64,000 nt of DNA. Origin: Bacillus sp. MM2020_4 (lineage in GTDB: Bacteria; Bacillota; Bacilli; Bacillales; Cytobacillaceae). Positions 1 to 9,534 of the stretch are shown here, one piece after another. The stretch is taken from NCBI RefSeq assembly GCF_011250555.1, contig NZ_JAANMZ010000008.1, positions 41,306 through 105,305 on the forward strand, written 5' to 3'. Both the position numbers and the translations under genes were made by a program. The notes beneath the pieces were generated by a model that worked only from the letters and a program-made list of their open reading frames with translations, had not been told where the DNA came from and ran no database searches. Positions within the stretch are counted from its first letter, which is position 1. Every line of letters begins with the position of its first letter.

Positions 1-1
1 G

Positions 2-1333
2 TTGTTTGCGTTATTCTTTGGTGCCGGGAACTTAATATTTCCGGCTGGACTGGGGCAAGTGGCAGGAACAAACATTTGGATGGCAATAGGAGGATTTTTA
101 ATTACCGGTATCGGCCTGCCGTTCCTTGGGATTTTGGCGATGGGCTTTTCTGGTAGTAAAAACTTACAGGAACTTGCGGGGCGGGTTCATCCTGTTTACG
201 GGATCATCTTTACCTCACTACTCTATTTAACAATTGGGCCATTTTTTGCCGCACCAAGAACAGGTGCTGTAGCCTATGACATCGGGATTGCACCGGTCGT
301 TGGAGAGAGATTTGGACATGCGGGTTTAATTATTTTTACCTGTGTTTTCTTTATTGTTACACTGTGGTTCTCATTAAATCCTGCTAAGATAGTGGACAAC
401 GTGGGAAAAATCCTGTCGCCTGGAATCATTATTCTCCTTTTGGTTTTATTAGTGATGGTTGTGGTAAAACCAGTCGGTTCCATTGGCGTACCCCAGGAAT
501 CCTATGTTAACGGGGCGTTCATGAAGGGGTTAATGGAAGGGTATAACACGATGGATGCCCTCGCATCACTTGTATTTGGGATTATTGTCATCAATGCGAT
601 CCGTTCGATGGGAATAACGTCTACACGCGGAATTCTAACGGCATCAGCTAAATCTGGAATTGTAGCCATCGTTTTTCTTGGTATCATCTATGTCGGCATT
701 GCCTATCTTGGCGCAACAAGTACAGAAGCTTTCGGTCTGTTTGATACCGGAGGACCAGTCCTTGGCAAGGCGGCCTCCTATTATTTTGGTTCAGTAGGAA
801 CGGTTATGTTATCGATCGTTATTATCTTAGCCTGTCTAACAACAAGTATCGGATTGATGACGGCTTGTGGGGAATACTTCCATACAATCTTTCCTAAAGT
901 CAGTTATAAAGTATGGGTAGTTTTCTTTTCACTAGTGTCATTTGCTGTCGCAAACTTTGGGTTATCAAACATCATTCACTTCTCCATTCCAGTGTTAATG
1001 TTGTTATATCCATTGGCAATCGCATTGATGTTACTGACATTCCTATCAAAAATTTTTCACCATTCAAGGATTGTATATGCATCCGCTATTACGGTCACAT
1101 TTATGATCAGTGTGATTGATGGTTTCAAAACATTCTGTGATTTGCTTGAAATCGGCTATTTTGGCTGGTTACAATCGATTATTTCATTTTATGAAAAGAT
1201 ATTGCCCTTATACAATGATGGACTTGGCTGGTTGCTTCCTGTTTTTATTGCCATCTTGATTTCAGGTTGTATCGTTTGTTTTCAGAATTTCTCAGCACTT
1301 CGGCTAAAAAATAAAACAGAAGGCGTTCTTTAA
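2..1333 (+). CDS. brnQ: Branched-chain amino acid carrier BrnQ (5' end cut off by window)
   Basis: This is the C-terminal 443 residues of a LIVCS-family Na+/H+-coupled carrier that imports leucine, isoleucine and valine. The visible start (FALFFGAGNLIFP) is the conserved first membrane segment of BrnQ. In this family it is normally preceded by a short cytoplasmic tail, so the true start lies before base 1. About 11-12 hydrophobic membrane segments follow. The gene ends directly at a hairpin terminator. Family assignment is firm; the exact substrate preference is inferred. Confidence 0.9.
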   Translation: MFALFFGAGNLIFPAGLGQVAGTNIWMAIGGFLITGIGLPFLGILAMGFSGSKNLQELAGRVHPVYGIIFTSLLYLTIGPFFAAPRTGAVAYDIGIAPVVGERFGHAGLIIFTCVFFIVTLWFSLNPAKIVDNVGKILSPGIIILLLVLLVMVVVKPVGSIGVPQESYVNGAFMKGLMEGYNTMDALASLVFGIIVINAIRSMGITSTRGILTASAKSGIVAIVFLGIIYVGIAYLGATSTEAFGLFDTGGPVLGKAASYYFGSVGTVMLSIVIILACLTTSIGLMTACGEYFHTIFPKVSYKVWVVFFSLVSFAVANFGLSNIIHFSIPVLMLLYPLAIALMLLTFLSKIFHHSRIVYASAITVTFMISVIDGFKTFCDLLEIGYFGWLQSIISFYEKILPLYNDGLGWLLPVFIAILISGCIVCFQNFSALRLKNKTEGVL

Positions 1334-1362
1334 CATCTCCCCATGGTGGAGATGTTTTTTTT
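1333..1362 (+). terminator. Rho-independent terminator after brnQ
   Basis: An 8-bp stem (ACATCTCC at 1333-1340 with GGAGATGT at 1348-1355) is followed by a run of eight T. It starts at the last base of the brnQ stop codon. Confidence 0.85.
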
Positions 1363-1467
1363 GCAGGAAATTATAGCCAGATGATGGAGGAATCGGTATA
1401 ATTAGTTTAGTTTACTGACTATTTATTGTTTTAAAATAATTATCGAATAGATGAAGAGGAAGTCCTA

Positions 1468-2316
1468 ATGAAAATAGTTAAAAAAATAGGTTCCCTGATA
1501 TTACAGTGTTTCATCGGTATAGAGGTGCTTATCCTAATCGCAGCATTTCCTGTTTTATTTGCCAATATATCTTTTCATTTCACTGAATATTTTCATGCCA
1601 TCTATGAGCTTAATAGTAAAGTCTTTACTTTAGGAGACTTTCTAACAGGAGATGGTAAAAGTTCATTATTTCCGTTTATTATAGAGAGCTATTTCGAGTC
1701 TATGAAAATATTAGGTTTGGGCATTGTGGCTGCATTCTTCACTTCTTTCCTGATTACCTATCTATCATTCATGCTGTTTCGCAAAAGAATGAAAGTGATT
1801 AAATATGTACTAGAGTTAGCAGAATCGGTCCCGGACTTAATGTTTATTCTCCTATTACAAATGGCGGTCATTTTGATTTATCAAAAAACCGGAATAAAGC
1901 TGGCCCAGGTTGTTTCTGTAAGGGAAAAGGCTGTTTTGTTGCCCATCATCAGCATCAGTATTCCGATTAGTTTTTACATAACAAAAATCCTTATCCATCA
2001 TATTGAGAAAGAATTGGAGAAATCCTATATATCCTTAGCTGTGGCAAAAGGATTGTCGTTTCCATATATATTGAATCTCCATATCCTCAGAAATATTGCT
2101 GATGGGATGTTTGGGGCCTCAAAAACAATTTTCTGGTCGATGCTTTCCACACTATTAGTGATTGATTATTTATTTAATATGAATGGCCTGCTGAGAGTTA
2201 TGGGAACCGGGAGGGACCCATTTATTATTGGCTGCCTTATGATTTTTGTCCCATTTTTTATTCTCTATCGTCTCTATGAATGGATTAGCTTTGATAACAG
2301 AAAGGATCAAGGGTAG
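1468..2316 (+). CDS. Peptide/nickel-type ABC transporter permease (DppB/OppB-like)
   Basis: A 282-residue membrane protein. An N-terminal membrane anchor is followed by a long extracytoplasmic loop and a binding-protein-dependent permease core. The EAA-like cytoplasmic loop (around residues 185-215, LAVAKGLSFPYILNLHILRN) would contact the ATPase. It abuts the next permease with no gap (stop TAG at 2314-2316, ATG at 2317). No substrate-binding protein or ATPase gene lies nearby, so the pair must borrow partners encoded elsewhere or be a remnant. Sequence is diverged from classic DppB; substrate unknown. Confidence 0.7.
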   Translation: MKIVKKIGSLILQCFIGIEVLILIAAFPVLFANISFHFTEYFHAIYELNSKVFTLGDFLTGDGKSSLFPFIIESYFESMKILGLGIVAAFFTSFLITYLSFMLFRKRMKVIKYVLELAESVPDLMFILLLQMAVILIYQKTGIKLAQVVSVREKAVLLPIISISIPISFYITKILIHHIEKELEKSYISLAVAKGLSFPYILNLHILRNIADGMFGASKTIFWSMLSTLLVIDYLFNMNGLLRVMGTGRDPFIIGCLMIFVPFFILYRLYEWISFDNRKDQG

Positions 2317-3243
2317 ATGGCTATATTTTTATTGAAAAGAAAAAGATTTATGGTTAGTGTTTTATTTCTTGTTACACTGTTTACCTGGAGTATCATAAAT
2401 AACGGGGACATTCGACAACTGCGGTTTCATACCGATGAAAGAGGAAACCTGATTGATGCGCCGCCCTATCCTCCCTTGACAGTCTTTCTCCTGGGATCCG
2501 ATAAATACGGCTATGATCTCGGGCAAATGATGATTGAAGGAGCCAAATATACGATCGGAATCACGCTGTTGGTGGCCATTTTAAGGATGATTTTGTCGAT
2601 TATTATGAGTGCTTTTATTTATTCATTGAGACCAAGAATATACTCTGTATTAAAGAGTATATTCGAACCATTTTCGGTCGTCCCACAGACAATCATTGCC
2701 TATTTTATCCTCCATACTGTGTTATGGATGCCAATCGAAGGGTTTTCAACTCCTTTTTGGCAGCGGGCCTTATTTGAAACTATTATTCTTGTTATCATTG
2801 CGATTCCAAATTTGACCATTCACCTTTCAGGTGAAATGAGGCAAGTGGAGAAAGAACCATTTATTGAGGCAGCAAAAATACTTGGGGCAAGCAAGACTAG
2901 TGTCTTTTTCAAGCATATTGTCCCACATGTGTATGAAAAGTGGATTTTGCTATTCGGACAACAATTTATTCAATCCCTGCAGCTTCTGGCCCACCTTGGC
3001 TTTTTGAACCTTTTCTTCGGTGGTTCCTTCATCGCCTATGGCGAGAGTATCGATCCCCCACGTTCCATTTCATATGAATGGTCTGGTGTTATTGGTTCAA
3101 GCATTAGTTATATTTTCTCTTATCAATGGATTATTTTAGTCCCGATTGGATTTTTTATGTTAACCGCTATTAGTGTGGCGCTCATCAATGATTCGGTGAA
3201 GGCATTTTTTCAAAATAAGGCAATTAATCAAGCGAAAAGATGA
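2317..3243 (+). CDS. Peptide/nickel-type ABC transporter permease (DppC/OppC-like)
   Basis: A 308-residue permease that begins immediately after the stop of the preceding permease, so the two are probably translationally coupled. It has one N-terminal membrane segment, a periplasmic stretch containing LGSDKYGYD (the equivalent of the LGTDxxGRD motif of DppC proteins), then the transport core. Its EAA loop (about residues 188-210) contains EAAKILGASKTSVFFKHIVP, typical of DppC-type permeases. With the upstream gene it would form the membrane heterodimer. No ATPase or binding protein is adjacent. Confidence 0.75.
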   Translation: MAIFLLKRKRFMVSVLFLVTLFTWSIINNGDIRQLRFHTDERGNLIDAPPYPPLTVFLLGSDKYGYDLGQMMIEGAKYTIGITLLVAILRMILSIIMSAFIYSLRPRIYSVLKSIFEPFSVVPQTIIAYFILHTVLWMPIEGFSTPFWQRALFETIILVIIAIPNLTIHLSGEMRQVEKEPFIEAAKILGASKTSVFFKHIVPHVYEKWILLFGQQFIQSLQLLAHLGFLNLFFGGSFIAYGESIDPPRSISYEWSGVIGSSISYIFSYQWIILVPIGFFMLTAISVALINDSVKAFFQNKAINQAKR

Positions 3244-3294
3244 GTAGATTTTAACGGGGTGCAATCATTACCAAACCTCTGGGGAGGAAAATAG

Positions 3295-3462
3295 ATGTTA
3301 CGAAGGGTAATTGCCGTTACGGATGATGAGACAAGTATTAAAGATGCGATAAAAGAGGTATTAAGGTCGAAACATAAGGGGTATGAAGTTGCCCTGGATT
3401 TAACAAGAATAAAAAATAAGGATCGAAGAAAAGAAATCATGAAGCTGTTAACAAAGTATTAA
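3295..3462 (+). CDS. Small hypothetical protein (55 aa)
   Basis: An ATG frame of 55 codons with a good ribosome binding site (GGGGAGGAAA at 3281-3290). It encodes a basic, lysine/arginine-rich helical protein starting MLRRVIAVTDDETSIKD. It lies 51 bp after the permease pair and just before a terminator, so it may be the last gene of that operon. I do not recognise the family. Confidence 0.5.
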   Translation: MLRRVIAVTDDETSIKDAIKEVLRSKHKGYEVALDLTRIKNKDRRKEIMKLLTKY

Positions 3463-3484
3463 AGGGGGGTTGAACCACGTAAAA

Positions 3485-3520
3485 CGAGCCTTTCCAATAA
3501 ACTGGAAAGGCACGTTTTTT
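3485..3520. terminator. Hairpin terminator between convergent genes
   Basis: GCCTTTCCA (3488-3496) pairs with TGGAAAGGC (3503-3511) and is followed by six T on the plus strand. An A-rich run upstream lets it also work for the minus-strand HAD gene. Confidence 0.75.
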
Positions 3521-3523
3521 CCT

Positions 3524-4351
3524 TTAATTTGCCGTTATTTTCACTTCACTTTTAAGCAATGGCAAAAGATGACGAACAGCATAGGCAAAACCATCTTCAT
3601 CATTGGTCTTTGTGATAATATCTGCTTTTTGTTGCACATGGGACGGGGCATTTCCCATGGCAACAGAAGTAGTAGCAACTTCAAATTGAGCAAGATCGTT
3701 GCCGCCATCGCCAAACGCAATAATTTCATCAAAAGATAGACCCATCATGTCTTGGTACCGTAATAATGCTTTGCCTTTATGGGCTTCACTCGAGGTGATT
3801 TCTACATTATTCGGAAAAGAAGAGGCCGTTGAAATCGGATAATTTCCGGCTAAGGCGGCTTTCACTTCAGCAATAGTATCAAGCTGGTCTTGATGAACTA
3901 AAGCAATCAGTTTATAGATTTTTAGATTATCTTTTTCTAGAATGGCATCATAATTAAATTCCTGAAATAGGGTATCAAGTTCTTGTTTTGTCTTCCCATG
4001 CAATGGGGGAAGGGTGGAGGGGAAGCCCCCGTGATTGGTATAGACGAGAATCCCCACACCTAATCCCTTAAGAATCGAAAATATTTCTTTATAAGTTGAA
4101 ATGGGTAGGGTTGCTTCAAACAGCAGTTCTCTTGTCTTCGTATATAAAACAGAACCATTTACACAAAAAAGTGGCACCTCCATATTTTGGATGGCTTTTA
4201 GCTTAATGACATCGGTGTATGCCCGTCCCGTATTCATAATCAGGCAATGGCCTTGTTCTTGAAGCTCGTTTAAGGCTTTTACGTTCTCTTCGGTAACTTC
4301 ATGATCTGAGTTTAATAACGTGCCATCAAGATCAATTGAAATGCATTTCAT
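3524..4351 (-). CDS. Cof-type HAD superfamily phosphatase
   Basis: A 275-residue haloacid-dehalogenase-like hydrolase of the Cof/IIB group. Motif I is DLDGTLLNSDH near residue 7 (nucleophile Asp and acid/base Asp). Motif II is the Thr of NTGRAYTD near residue 40. Motifs III/IV are the Lys near 194 and FGDGGNDLAQF near 218. The C2-type cap lies between motifs II and III. Such enzymes dephosphorylate sugar phosphates or flavin/pyridoxal phosphates in the cytoplasm; the substrate cannot be told from sequence. Single-gene unit with terminators on both sides. Confidence 0.88.
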   Translation of the reverse strand: MKCISIDLDGTLLNSDHEVTEENVKALNELQEQGHCLIMNTGRAYTDVIKLKAIQNMEVPLFCVNGSVLYTKTRELLFEATLPISTYKEIFSILKGLGVGILVYTNHGGFPSTLPPLHGKTKQELDTLFQEFNYDAILEKDNLKIYKLIALVHQDQLDTIAEVKAALAGNYPISTASSFPNNVEITSSEAHKGKALLRYQDMMGLSFDEIIAFGDGGNDLAQFEVATTSVAMGNAPSHVQQKADIITKTNDEDGFAYAVRHLLPLLKSEVKITAN

Positions 4352-4393
4352 AGGATCGTATCATTCCTCTCATTTTATATTTTATCTTAACGT

Positions 4394-4427
4394 AAAGGGC
4401 AAGCCTATTTATGCAGGCTTGCCCTTA
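4394..4427 (-). terminator. Hairpin terminator downstream of yabR-like gene
   Basis: A 12-bp perfect stem (AAGGGCAAGCCT at 4395-4406 with AGGCTTGCCCTT at 4415-4426). The T-tract in the minus direction is weak, so efficiency is uncertain. Confidence 0.6.
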
Positions 4428-4456
4428 TCTATATGATCTATGAAAAACGCAGAAGG

Positions 4457-4906
4457 TTATCCGCGTCTTCCGCCCCGCCCGCCTCGTTTTGATTCAGTGT
4501 TGCGTTTGAGGCTAGATAAATTCTCTTCACTTGACTTTAAAAACTTAGACACTTTATCTTCAAAACTTTCCCTCGGTTTGAATTGACCTTTTGAACGAAA
4601 GTCTTTGGAACGGTTATCCGTTCTTCCTTGACGCGGTGGTCGTTGAGAATAAGAAGATGTTTGTCCCTCTGGTTTTTCGATTGCTTTTTTGATGGATAAG
4701 GCAGTTTTTCCGTCCTTTTCACTAATAACTTTTACTTCGACTAGGTCGCCAATTTTCAGATGATCATTAACATCCTTTACATAGCTGTCTGCGACCTCAC
4801 TAATATGCACGAGACCTGTTGAGCCTCCTGGTAATTCTACGAATGCTCCAAAATTAGTGATGCCTGTTACTTTACCTTGTACTTTACTGCCTACTTCGAC
4901 TGACAT
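4457..4906 (-). CDS. yabR: S1 domain RNA-binding protein (YabR-like)
   Basis: A 149-residue protein with one N-terminal S1/OB-fold RNA-binding domain (about residues 3-73, including GKVTGITNFGAFVELPGG and GLVHISEVA). It is followed by a basic, low-complexity tail ending in GGRGGRRG. The S1 part closely matches B. subtilis YabR and general stress protein 13; the arginine/glycine tail suits RNA or ribosome contact. An in-frame ATG 36 bases upstream exists, but GAGGGGG lies between it and 4906, and the homologous N-terminus MSVEVGSKVQG starts at 4906. Role in translation or RNA metabolism is inferred. Confidence 0.88.
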   Translation of the reverse strand: MSVEVGSKVQGKVTGITNFGAFVELPGGSTGLVHISEVADSYVKDVNDHLKIGDLVEVKVISEKDGKTALSIKKAIEKPEGQTSSYSQRPPRQGRTDNRSKDFRSKGQFKPRESFEDKVSKFLKSSEENLSSLKRNTESKRGGRGGRRG

Positions 4907-5169
4907 GGAAATATAGTTCCCCCTCAATAATGTTAAAGACACCTTATTATAACAAATAATTACGAAAAAGAATATCCTCTTTATTTTTAAAGAGTAAATG
5001 GTTTTTTTAATAAAAAAGATAAACTTATTTATGATAGTAAATCTTCATCTGAAAAGCTAATGATACGCATCGAAAAATTATCATGAAAAGGGGATTATGA
5101 ACATTCAGTGACACATGTGGTGTTTTGGTGTCATTTCTTCAAGAATGATATTAATATAGAACTACGAAA

Positions 5170-5185
5170 TGTGATTTAAATCACA
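5170..5185. promoter_or_regulatory. FNR/Crp-type palindrome upstream of qoxABCD
   Basis: TGTGATTTAAATCACA is a perfect 16-bp palindrome matching the Bacillus FNR box TGTGA-N6-TCACA. It lies 62 bp before the qoxA start codon. If TATGCT (5202-5207) is the -10 element, the box would overlap the -35 region and fit anaerobic repression of the aerobic oxidase. If TATAGA (5215-5220) is used, it sits near -49.5. The direction of regulation is inferred. Confidence 0.65.
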
Positions 5186-5246
5186 TATCTTTTAAAAAGA
5201 GTATGCTTTGGTTTTATAGAATAATGGAAAGGGGATCTACCAAAAA

Positions 5247-6146
5247 ATGAAATGGGCTTTATTGACACTACTTTTTACTATAGCCACTGTGTTAACAGGT
5301 TGTGAACCATTAATGGTCCTGGATCCGAAAGGACCTCAAGCTGAAAGACAGGCAAGTGACATCTTGTTATCTATTGGAATTATGTCATTTATTGTCATAG
5401 TCGTTTTTGCTATTTTAGTATTTGTTTTAATCAAATATCGTGCCTCTAATCAAGCAGTAGACTATGAACCACCTCATATAGAAGGGAATCCATGGGTTGA
5501 AGCGATTTGTGTAGGAATTCCTATTATTATTGTTGCTTATTTTTCTTTCGTTTCTGTTCAAAGTAACTACATTGTTGAGGCAACACCGAAAGGTTATGAG
5601 GATCAAAAACCGTTAGTTATTTATGCATCATCATCGGACTGGAAATGGCATTTTAGTTATCCTGAAGAGAATATTGAAACGGTTAATTATTTGTATATTC
5701 CAACTGACCGACCAATTGAATTTAAGTTATATTCATATGGGCCGATTACAAGTTTCTGGATTCCGCAGCTTGGAGGGCAAAAATACGCGATGTCTGATAT
5801 GATTACCACTCTCCATTTAGCAGCTGATGAACCAGGTGAATTTATGGGGCGGAATGCAAACTTTAGTGGAAAAGGATCGGCTGAAAATACGTTTAACGTT
5901 ACCGCCATGTCGCAGGATGATTTTGACGATTGGGTGGGGGAAGTGAAAGATACTGCTAAACCACTAACAGAAGGTAAATTTGATGAATTGTTGAAACCTG
6001 GGCACCTAGGACAGATGACGTTTACAGGAACACACTTAGGCTTTTTACCACCACCAGGAGAGCATGGTAATCATGACTCATCAGACACAGAAGAAGCGAA
6101 ACCTAACTCAGATAAACATTCTGATCACAGTATGATGAATCATTAA
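5247..6146 (+). CDS. qoxA: Quinol oxidase subunit II (QoxA)
   Basis: A 299-residue lipoprotein: signal peptide with lipobox LTGC (Cys-19), two membrane helices (about 45-70 and 88-110), then an extracytoplasmic cupredoxin-like domain. The CuA ligand cysteines found in cytochrome c oxidase subunit II are absent, as expected for a quinol oxidase of the aa3-600 type. The C-terminus is acidic and histidine-rich (residues 275-299). First gene of qoxABCD; preceded by GGAAAGGGGA. Part of the proton-pumping terminal oxidase that oxidises menaquinol and reduces oxygen. Confidence 0.95.
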   Translation: MKWALLTLLFTIATVLTGCEPLMVLDPKGPQAERQASDILLSIGIMSFIVIVVFAILVFVLIKYRASNQAVDYEPPHIEGNPWVEAICVGIPIIIVAYFSFVSVQSNYIVEATPKGYEDQKPLVIYASSSDWKWHFSYPEENIETVNYLYIPTDRPIEFKLYSYGPITSFWIPQLGGQKYAMSDMITTLHLAADEPGEFMGRNANFSGKGSAENTFNVTAMSQDDFDDWVGEVKDTAKPLTEGKFDELLKPGHLGQMTFTGTHLGFLPPPGEHGNHDSSDTEEAKPNSDKHSDHSMMNH

Positions 6147-6206
6147 ACTAAAACGAAGACTGGATCAAACAGTAAGTAATATTATCTCGGAAGGAGTATA
6201 AATCGG

Positions 6207-8156
6207 ATGGAATTTTTTGAACGATTCGCTATACCCAATCCAAGCCCGGTAATCTATGCCTCTATGGTTGCCATTGGTCTGGTTGTGATCGCAATTATAG
6301 CTGGATTAACCTATTTTAAAAAATGGGGATATCTATGGCGCGAATGGTTAACAACCGTTGACCATAAACGGATTGGTATGATGTATTTAATTTCTGCGTT
6401 GTTAATGTTGTTCCGTGGCGGTGTGGATGCCATTATGATGCGTGCTCAGCTTTCTGCACCTGAAAATAAATTGCTAGATGCGCAACACTATAATGAAATA
6501 TTTACCACACACGGTGTCGTTATGATTATCTTTATGGCGATGCCATTCATATTTGCTTTCATGAACTATCTTGTTCCATTACAAATTGGAGCCCGTGATG
6601 TTGCGTTTCCACGTTTAAATGCCATTAGTTTCTGGTTGTTTTTTATGGGGGCAATGTTATTTAATATCTCTTTTGTTATTGGTGGTTCGCCTGATGCAGG
6701 ATGGACATCCTATTTCCCGCTTGCAGGTACTGAATTCAGTGAATCAGTAGGGACGAATTATTATATGATTGCTATTCAAATATCGGGACTTGGTTCATTA
6801 ATGACAGGTATTAATATGTTAACGACCATCATGAAAATGAGAGCACCTGGTATGACATTAATGAAAATGCCAATGTTTACATGGTCTGCTTTAGTTTCTA
6901 ATCTTATCATTGTGACTGTTTTTCCTGTATTAACCGTTGCACTTGCAATGGGAACCATGGATCGATTATTTGCAACGAATTTCTTTACAACAGAAAATGG
7001 CGGTATGGATATGCTCTGGGCAAACTTGTTCTGGGTTTGGGGACATCCCGAAGTGTATATCTTAATTTTACCAGCCTTCGGTATTTATAGTGAGATTATT
7101 TCCACATTCTCAGGACGTAACCTCTATGGGTACAAATCAATGGTTTGGTCAATGGTTCTTATTTCAGTCCTTTCATGCTTTGTCTGGGCTCACCACTTCT
7201 TTACCATGGGCCAAGGGGCTGCATCGAACAGCTTCTTTTCCATCACAACCATGATGATTTCCGTCCCGACAGGGGTGAAGATTTTTAACTGGTTATTTAC
7301 CTTGTGGAAAGGGAAAATTCGCTTTACCGTCCCAATGCTATATTCAATCGGTTTTATTCCGCTTTTCACTATTGGCGGTATGACGGGCGTAATGCTGGCC
7401 ATGTCAGCTGCTGATTATCAATATCATAATACTATGTTCTTAGTTGCTCATTTCCATAATACGATTATCCCTGGAGTGGTTTTCGCCATGCTGGCAGGTT
7501 TTACGTATTACTGGCCAAAAATGTTCGGCTTCATGTTAAATGAAAAAATTGGTAAATGGACCTTCTGGCTGCTTTCTATTGGCTTTGTGTTAGCATTCTT
7601 CCCGATGTATATCACTGGGTTAGACGGGCAGGCACGAAGGATGTACACGTATTCTGAGTCAACTGGTTATGGTCTTTTGAATATGGTTTCATTTGTTGGC
7701 GCAGGGATCATGGCGATTTCCTTCATTTTAATCGTATACAATATTTATTACAGTATTCGGTATTCACCAAGAAATATTGGAAGCGACCCTTGGGATGCGC
7801 GTACATTAGAATGGGCTACACATACTCCTGTACCAGAATATAACTTTGCCATTACACCAGAAATTCATTCAAGTCAGCCATTCTGGGATGCTAAGAAAAA
7901 TAAACATCCGTTATTCTCAGGTGAATTGGAAAAAATCCATATGCCTAACAACAGCGGAGTTCCGTTTATTATGTGTTCTATCTTCTTCATATTGGGCTTT
8001 TCGTTCATATTTGCGATCTGGCCGCTTGTCATTATTTCAACAATTGGAATCATTGCATGTTTGGTATACCGCTCATTTGAAAAAGATCATGGACGACATA
8101 TATCAATAGAAGAAATTAAAGAAACAGAGGAAAGATTAGGGGGGGCTAAAAGATGA
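6207..8156 (+). CDS. qoxB: Quinol oxidase subunit I (QoxB)
   Basis: A 649-residue heme-copper oxidase catalytic subunit with about 14-15 membrane helices. Visible signatures include [15 protein letters not shown] (CuB histidine and the cross-linked Tyr region), AHHFFTMG (the two CuB histidines) and VAHFHNT (heme ligand histidines). It holds the low-spin heme, high-spin heme and CuB, and carries proton pumping. The ATG is preceded by GGAAGGAG at a good distance. Its last four bases overlap the start of qoxC (ATGA), so the two are translationally coupled. Confidence 0.97.
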   Translation: MEFFERFAIPNPSPVIYASMVAIGLVVIAIIAGLTYFKKWGYLWREWLTTVDHKRIGMMYLISALLMLFRGGVDAIMMRAQLSAPENKLLDAQHYNEIFTTHGVVMIIFMAMPFIFAFMNYLVPLQIGARDVAFPRLNAISFWLFFMGAMLFNISFVIGGSPDAGWTSYFPLAGTEFSESVGTNYYMIAIQISGLGSLMTGINMLTTIMKMRAPGMTLMKMPMFTWSALVSNLIIVTVFPVLTVALAMGTMDRLFATNFFTTENGGMDMLWANLFWVWGHPEVYILILPAFGIYSEIISTFSGRNLYGYKSMVWSMVLISVLSCFVWAHHFFTMGQGAASNSFFSITTMMISVPTGVKIFNWLFTLWKGKIRFTVPMLYSIGFIPLFTIGGMTGVMLAMSAADYQYHNTMFLVAHFHNTIIPGVVFAMLAGFTYYWPKMFGFMLNEKIGKWTFWLLSIGFVLAFFPMYITGLDGQARRMYTYSESTGYGLLNMVSFVGAGIMAISFILIVYNIYYSIRYSPRNIGSDPWDARTLEWATHTPVPEYNFAITPEIHSSQPFWDAKKNKHPLFSGELEKIHMPNNSGVPFIMCSIFFILGFSFIFAIWPLVIISTIGIIACLVYRSFEKDHGRHISIEEIKETEERLGGAKR

Positions 8157-8749
8157 ATGTAGATCACTCGCAACCTCTTGAATATAGCACTGGTCAAAAT
8201 AAATTGAATATTTTCGGTTTCTGGATTTTTCTTGGAGCCGAAATTATGCTATTTGCAACACTTTTTACTACGTATTTTACATTAGAGAATAGAACAGGTA
8301 ACGGCCCTGCCGGATTAGAAATTTTTGAAATAACGCCAGTATTAATTGAAACAATCCTGCTGTTAACAAGTAGTTTTACAATTGGACTTGGTATACATGC
8401 AATGCGGATAGGTAAGAAAAAAGCAATGATGACGTTCTTTGCCATTACATTATTGCTCGGTCTTGCGTTCCTAGGGTTCGAAATTGAAGAGTTTCTTACG
8501 TATATTCATGACGGGGCTAGTATTCAAACAAGTGCATTTACTGCAAGCCTACTGACCACATTAGGAACTCATGGAGCTCACGTAACATTTGGGTTGTTCT
8601 GGGGATTAGCAATCATGGTACAAGTGAAAAAATATGGGTTAACTCCAGAAACAACAAATAAATCATTTATCTTTTCACTTTACTGGCATTTCTTAGATGT
8701 CGTCTGGATCTTTATCTTCAGCTTCATTTACTTGAAAGGAATGATGTAA
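8153..8749 (+). CDS. qoxC: Quinol oxidase subunit III (QoxC)
   Basis: A 198-residue, five-helix COX3-family protein ([18 protein letters not shown] near residue 21; [15 protein letters not shown] near 138; [13 protein letters not shown] near 178). It overlaps qoxB by 4 bp and ends 1 bp before qoxD. It is a structural subunit of the aa3-600 menaquinol oxidase. Confidence 0.96.
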   Translation: MNVDHSQPLEYSTGQNKLNIFGFWIFLGAEIMLFATLFTTYFTLENRTGNGPAGLEIFEITPVLIETILLLTSSFTIGLGIHAMRIGKKKAMMTFFAITLLLGLAFLGFEIEEFLTYIHDGASIQTSAFTASLLTTLGTHGAHVTFGLFWGLAIMVQVKKYGLTPETTNKSFIFSLYWHFLDVVWIFIFSFIYLKGMM

Positions 8750-8750
8750 A

Positions 8751-9032
8751 ATGAAAGAATTATTCCCAGCTAAACAAATAATGGGGTTTGTATTTTCTTT
8801 ACTACTAACAACTGTTGCTCTTGCTGTTTACTTTTTAGATATGTCATTCACGGTAGGAATGACGATTCTTGTTGTAACAGCTTTCATACAAGCAGGCGTG
8901 CAGCTAATTGTGTTTATGCATGCTGGGGAAACTGAGGATAAGTTGTCTATTTACGGGAATGTTTACTTCATGATTTTCATTGCTTTGCTTACGGTATTTG
9001 GTACATTATTCCTCTTTAAATGGGATATGTGA
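8751..9032 (+). CDS. qoxD: Quinol oxidase subunit IV (QoxD)
   Basis: A 93-residue, three-helix protein of the caa3/bo oxidase subunit IV family (IQAGVQLIVFMHAGE near residue 46 is typical). Last gene of the qox operon, followed by a terminator. Accessory subunit thought to assist assembly of the CuB site. Confidence 0.93.
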   Translation: MKELFPAKQIMGFVFSLLLTTVALAVYFLDMSFTVGMTILVVTAFIQAGVQLIVFMHAGETEDKLSIYGNVYFMIFIALLTVFGTLFLFKWDM

Positions 9033-9052
9033 GATAAATAAGAAAACAAAAT

Positions 9053-9084
9053 GGAGCGTCGATGATCTCGGCGCTCCTATTTTC
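9053..9084. terminator. Terminator after qoxD (convergent)
   Basis: GGAGCG (9053-9058) pairs with CGCTCC (9072-9077), followed by TATTTTCTTTTT. It separates qoxD from the convergent small membrane protein gene. Confidence 0.7.
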
Positions 9085-9322
9085 TTTTTACAGATTCAAA
9101 CTGGATCCTTTTCTCTGTTGTTTTCAGCATTTCTTCTGTCACGACAAAAAATATTCCCATTAGAAAGATGAAAACGGCGCCAACGATGATTCCGATTGCA
9201 ATACCTGTTAAATTACTGTAACCGTTTCCAAAAAAACTGTAGAAAAATGTCGCAATACCAATAGCTAATAATAGTCCGCCGAAAATCTTAACTGTATTTA
9301 GGATTTTTTCATTTACCTTCAT
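9077..9322 (-). CDS. Small two-helix membrane protein, unknown function
   Basis: An 81-residue protein with two hydrophobic segments (about 13-32 and 41-62) and a charged C-terminal tail. An in-frame ATG lies 9 bp upstream, but AGGGGG sits only just before it, so the start at 9322 (MKVNEKIL) with better spacing is preferred. Convergent with qoxD; the 3' end overlaps the shared terminator. No family recognised. Confidence 0.6.
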   Translation of the reverse strand: MKVNEKILNTVKIFGGLLLAIGIATFFYSFFGNGYSNLTGIAIGIIVGAVFIFLMGIFFVVTEEMLKTTEKRIQFESVKRK

Positions 9323-9534
9323 ATTCCACATCCCCCTTTTTATATATTATTCCCGTTGTTCACATAATTGTCAAAATTAATTTTAATAAACGGTTGAAAA
9401 ATTTTTCGGAATTGGATTTATCTTTCGGCAGTGTAAGTGGAAGGATAGAAATAAGTTTAATTCCTTGATTTCTAGCACCAATGATTTTAATCTAATATGG
9501 CATCATACAAACAATGAAATAGGGGCGAATGTAC

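Noticed and set aside
913..1119. Alternative plus-strand frame inside brnQ (and many similar frames inside nar, qox, leuA and ABC genes)
   Set aside because: These are shadow frames of well-supported genes, with no RBS and no recognisable protein features.
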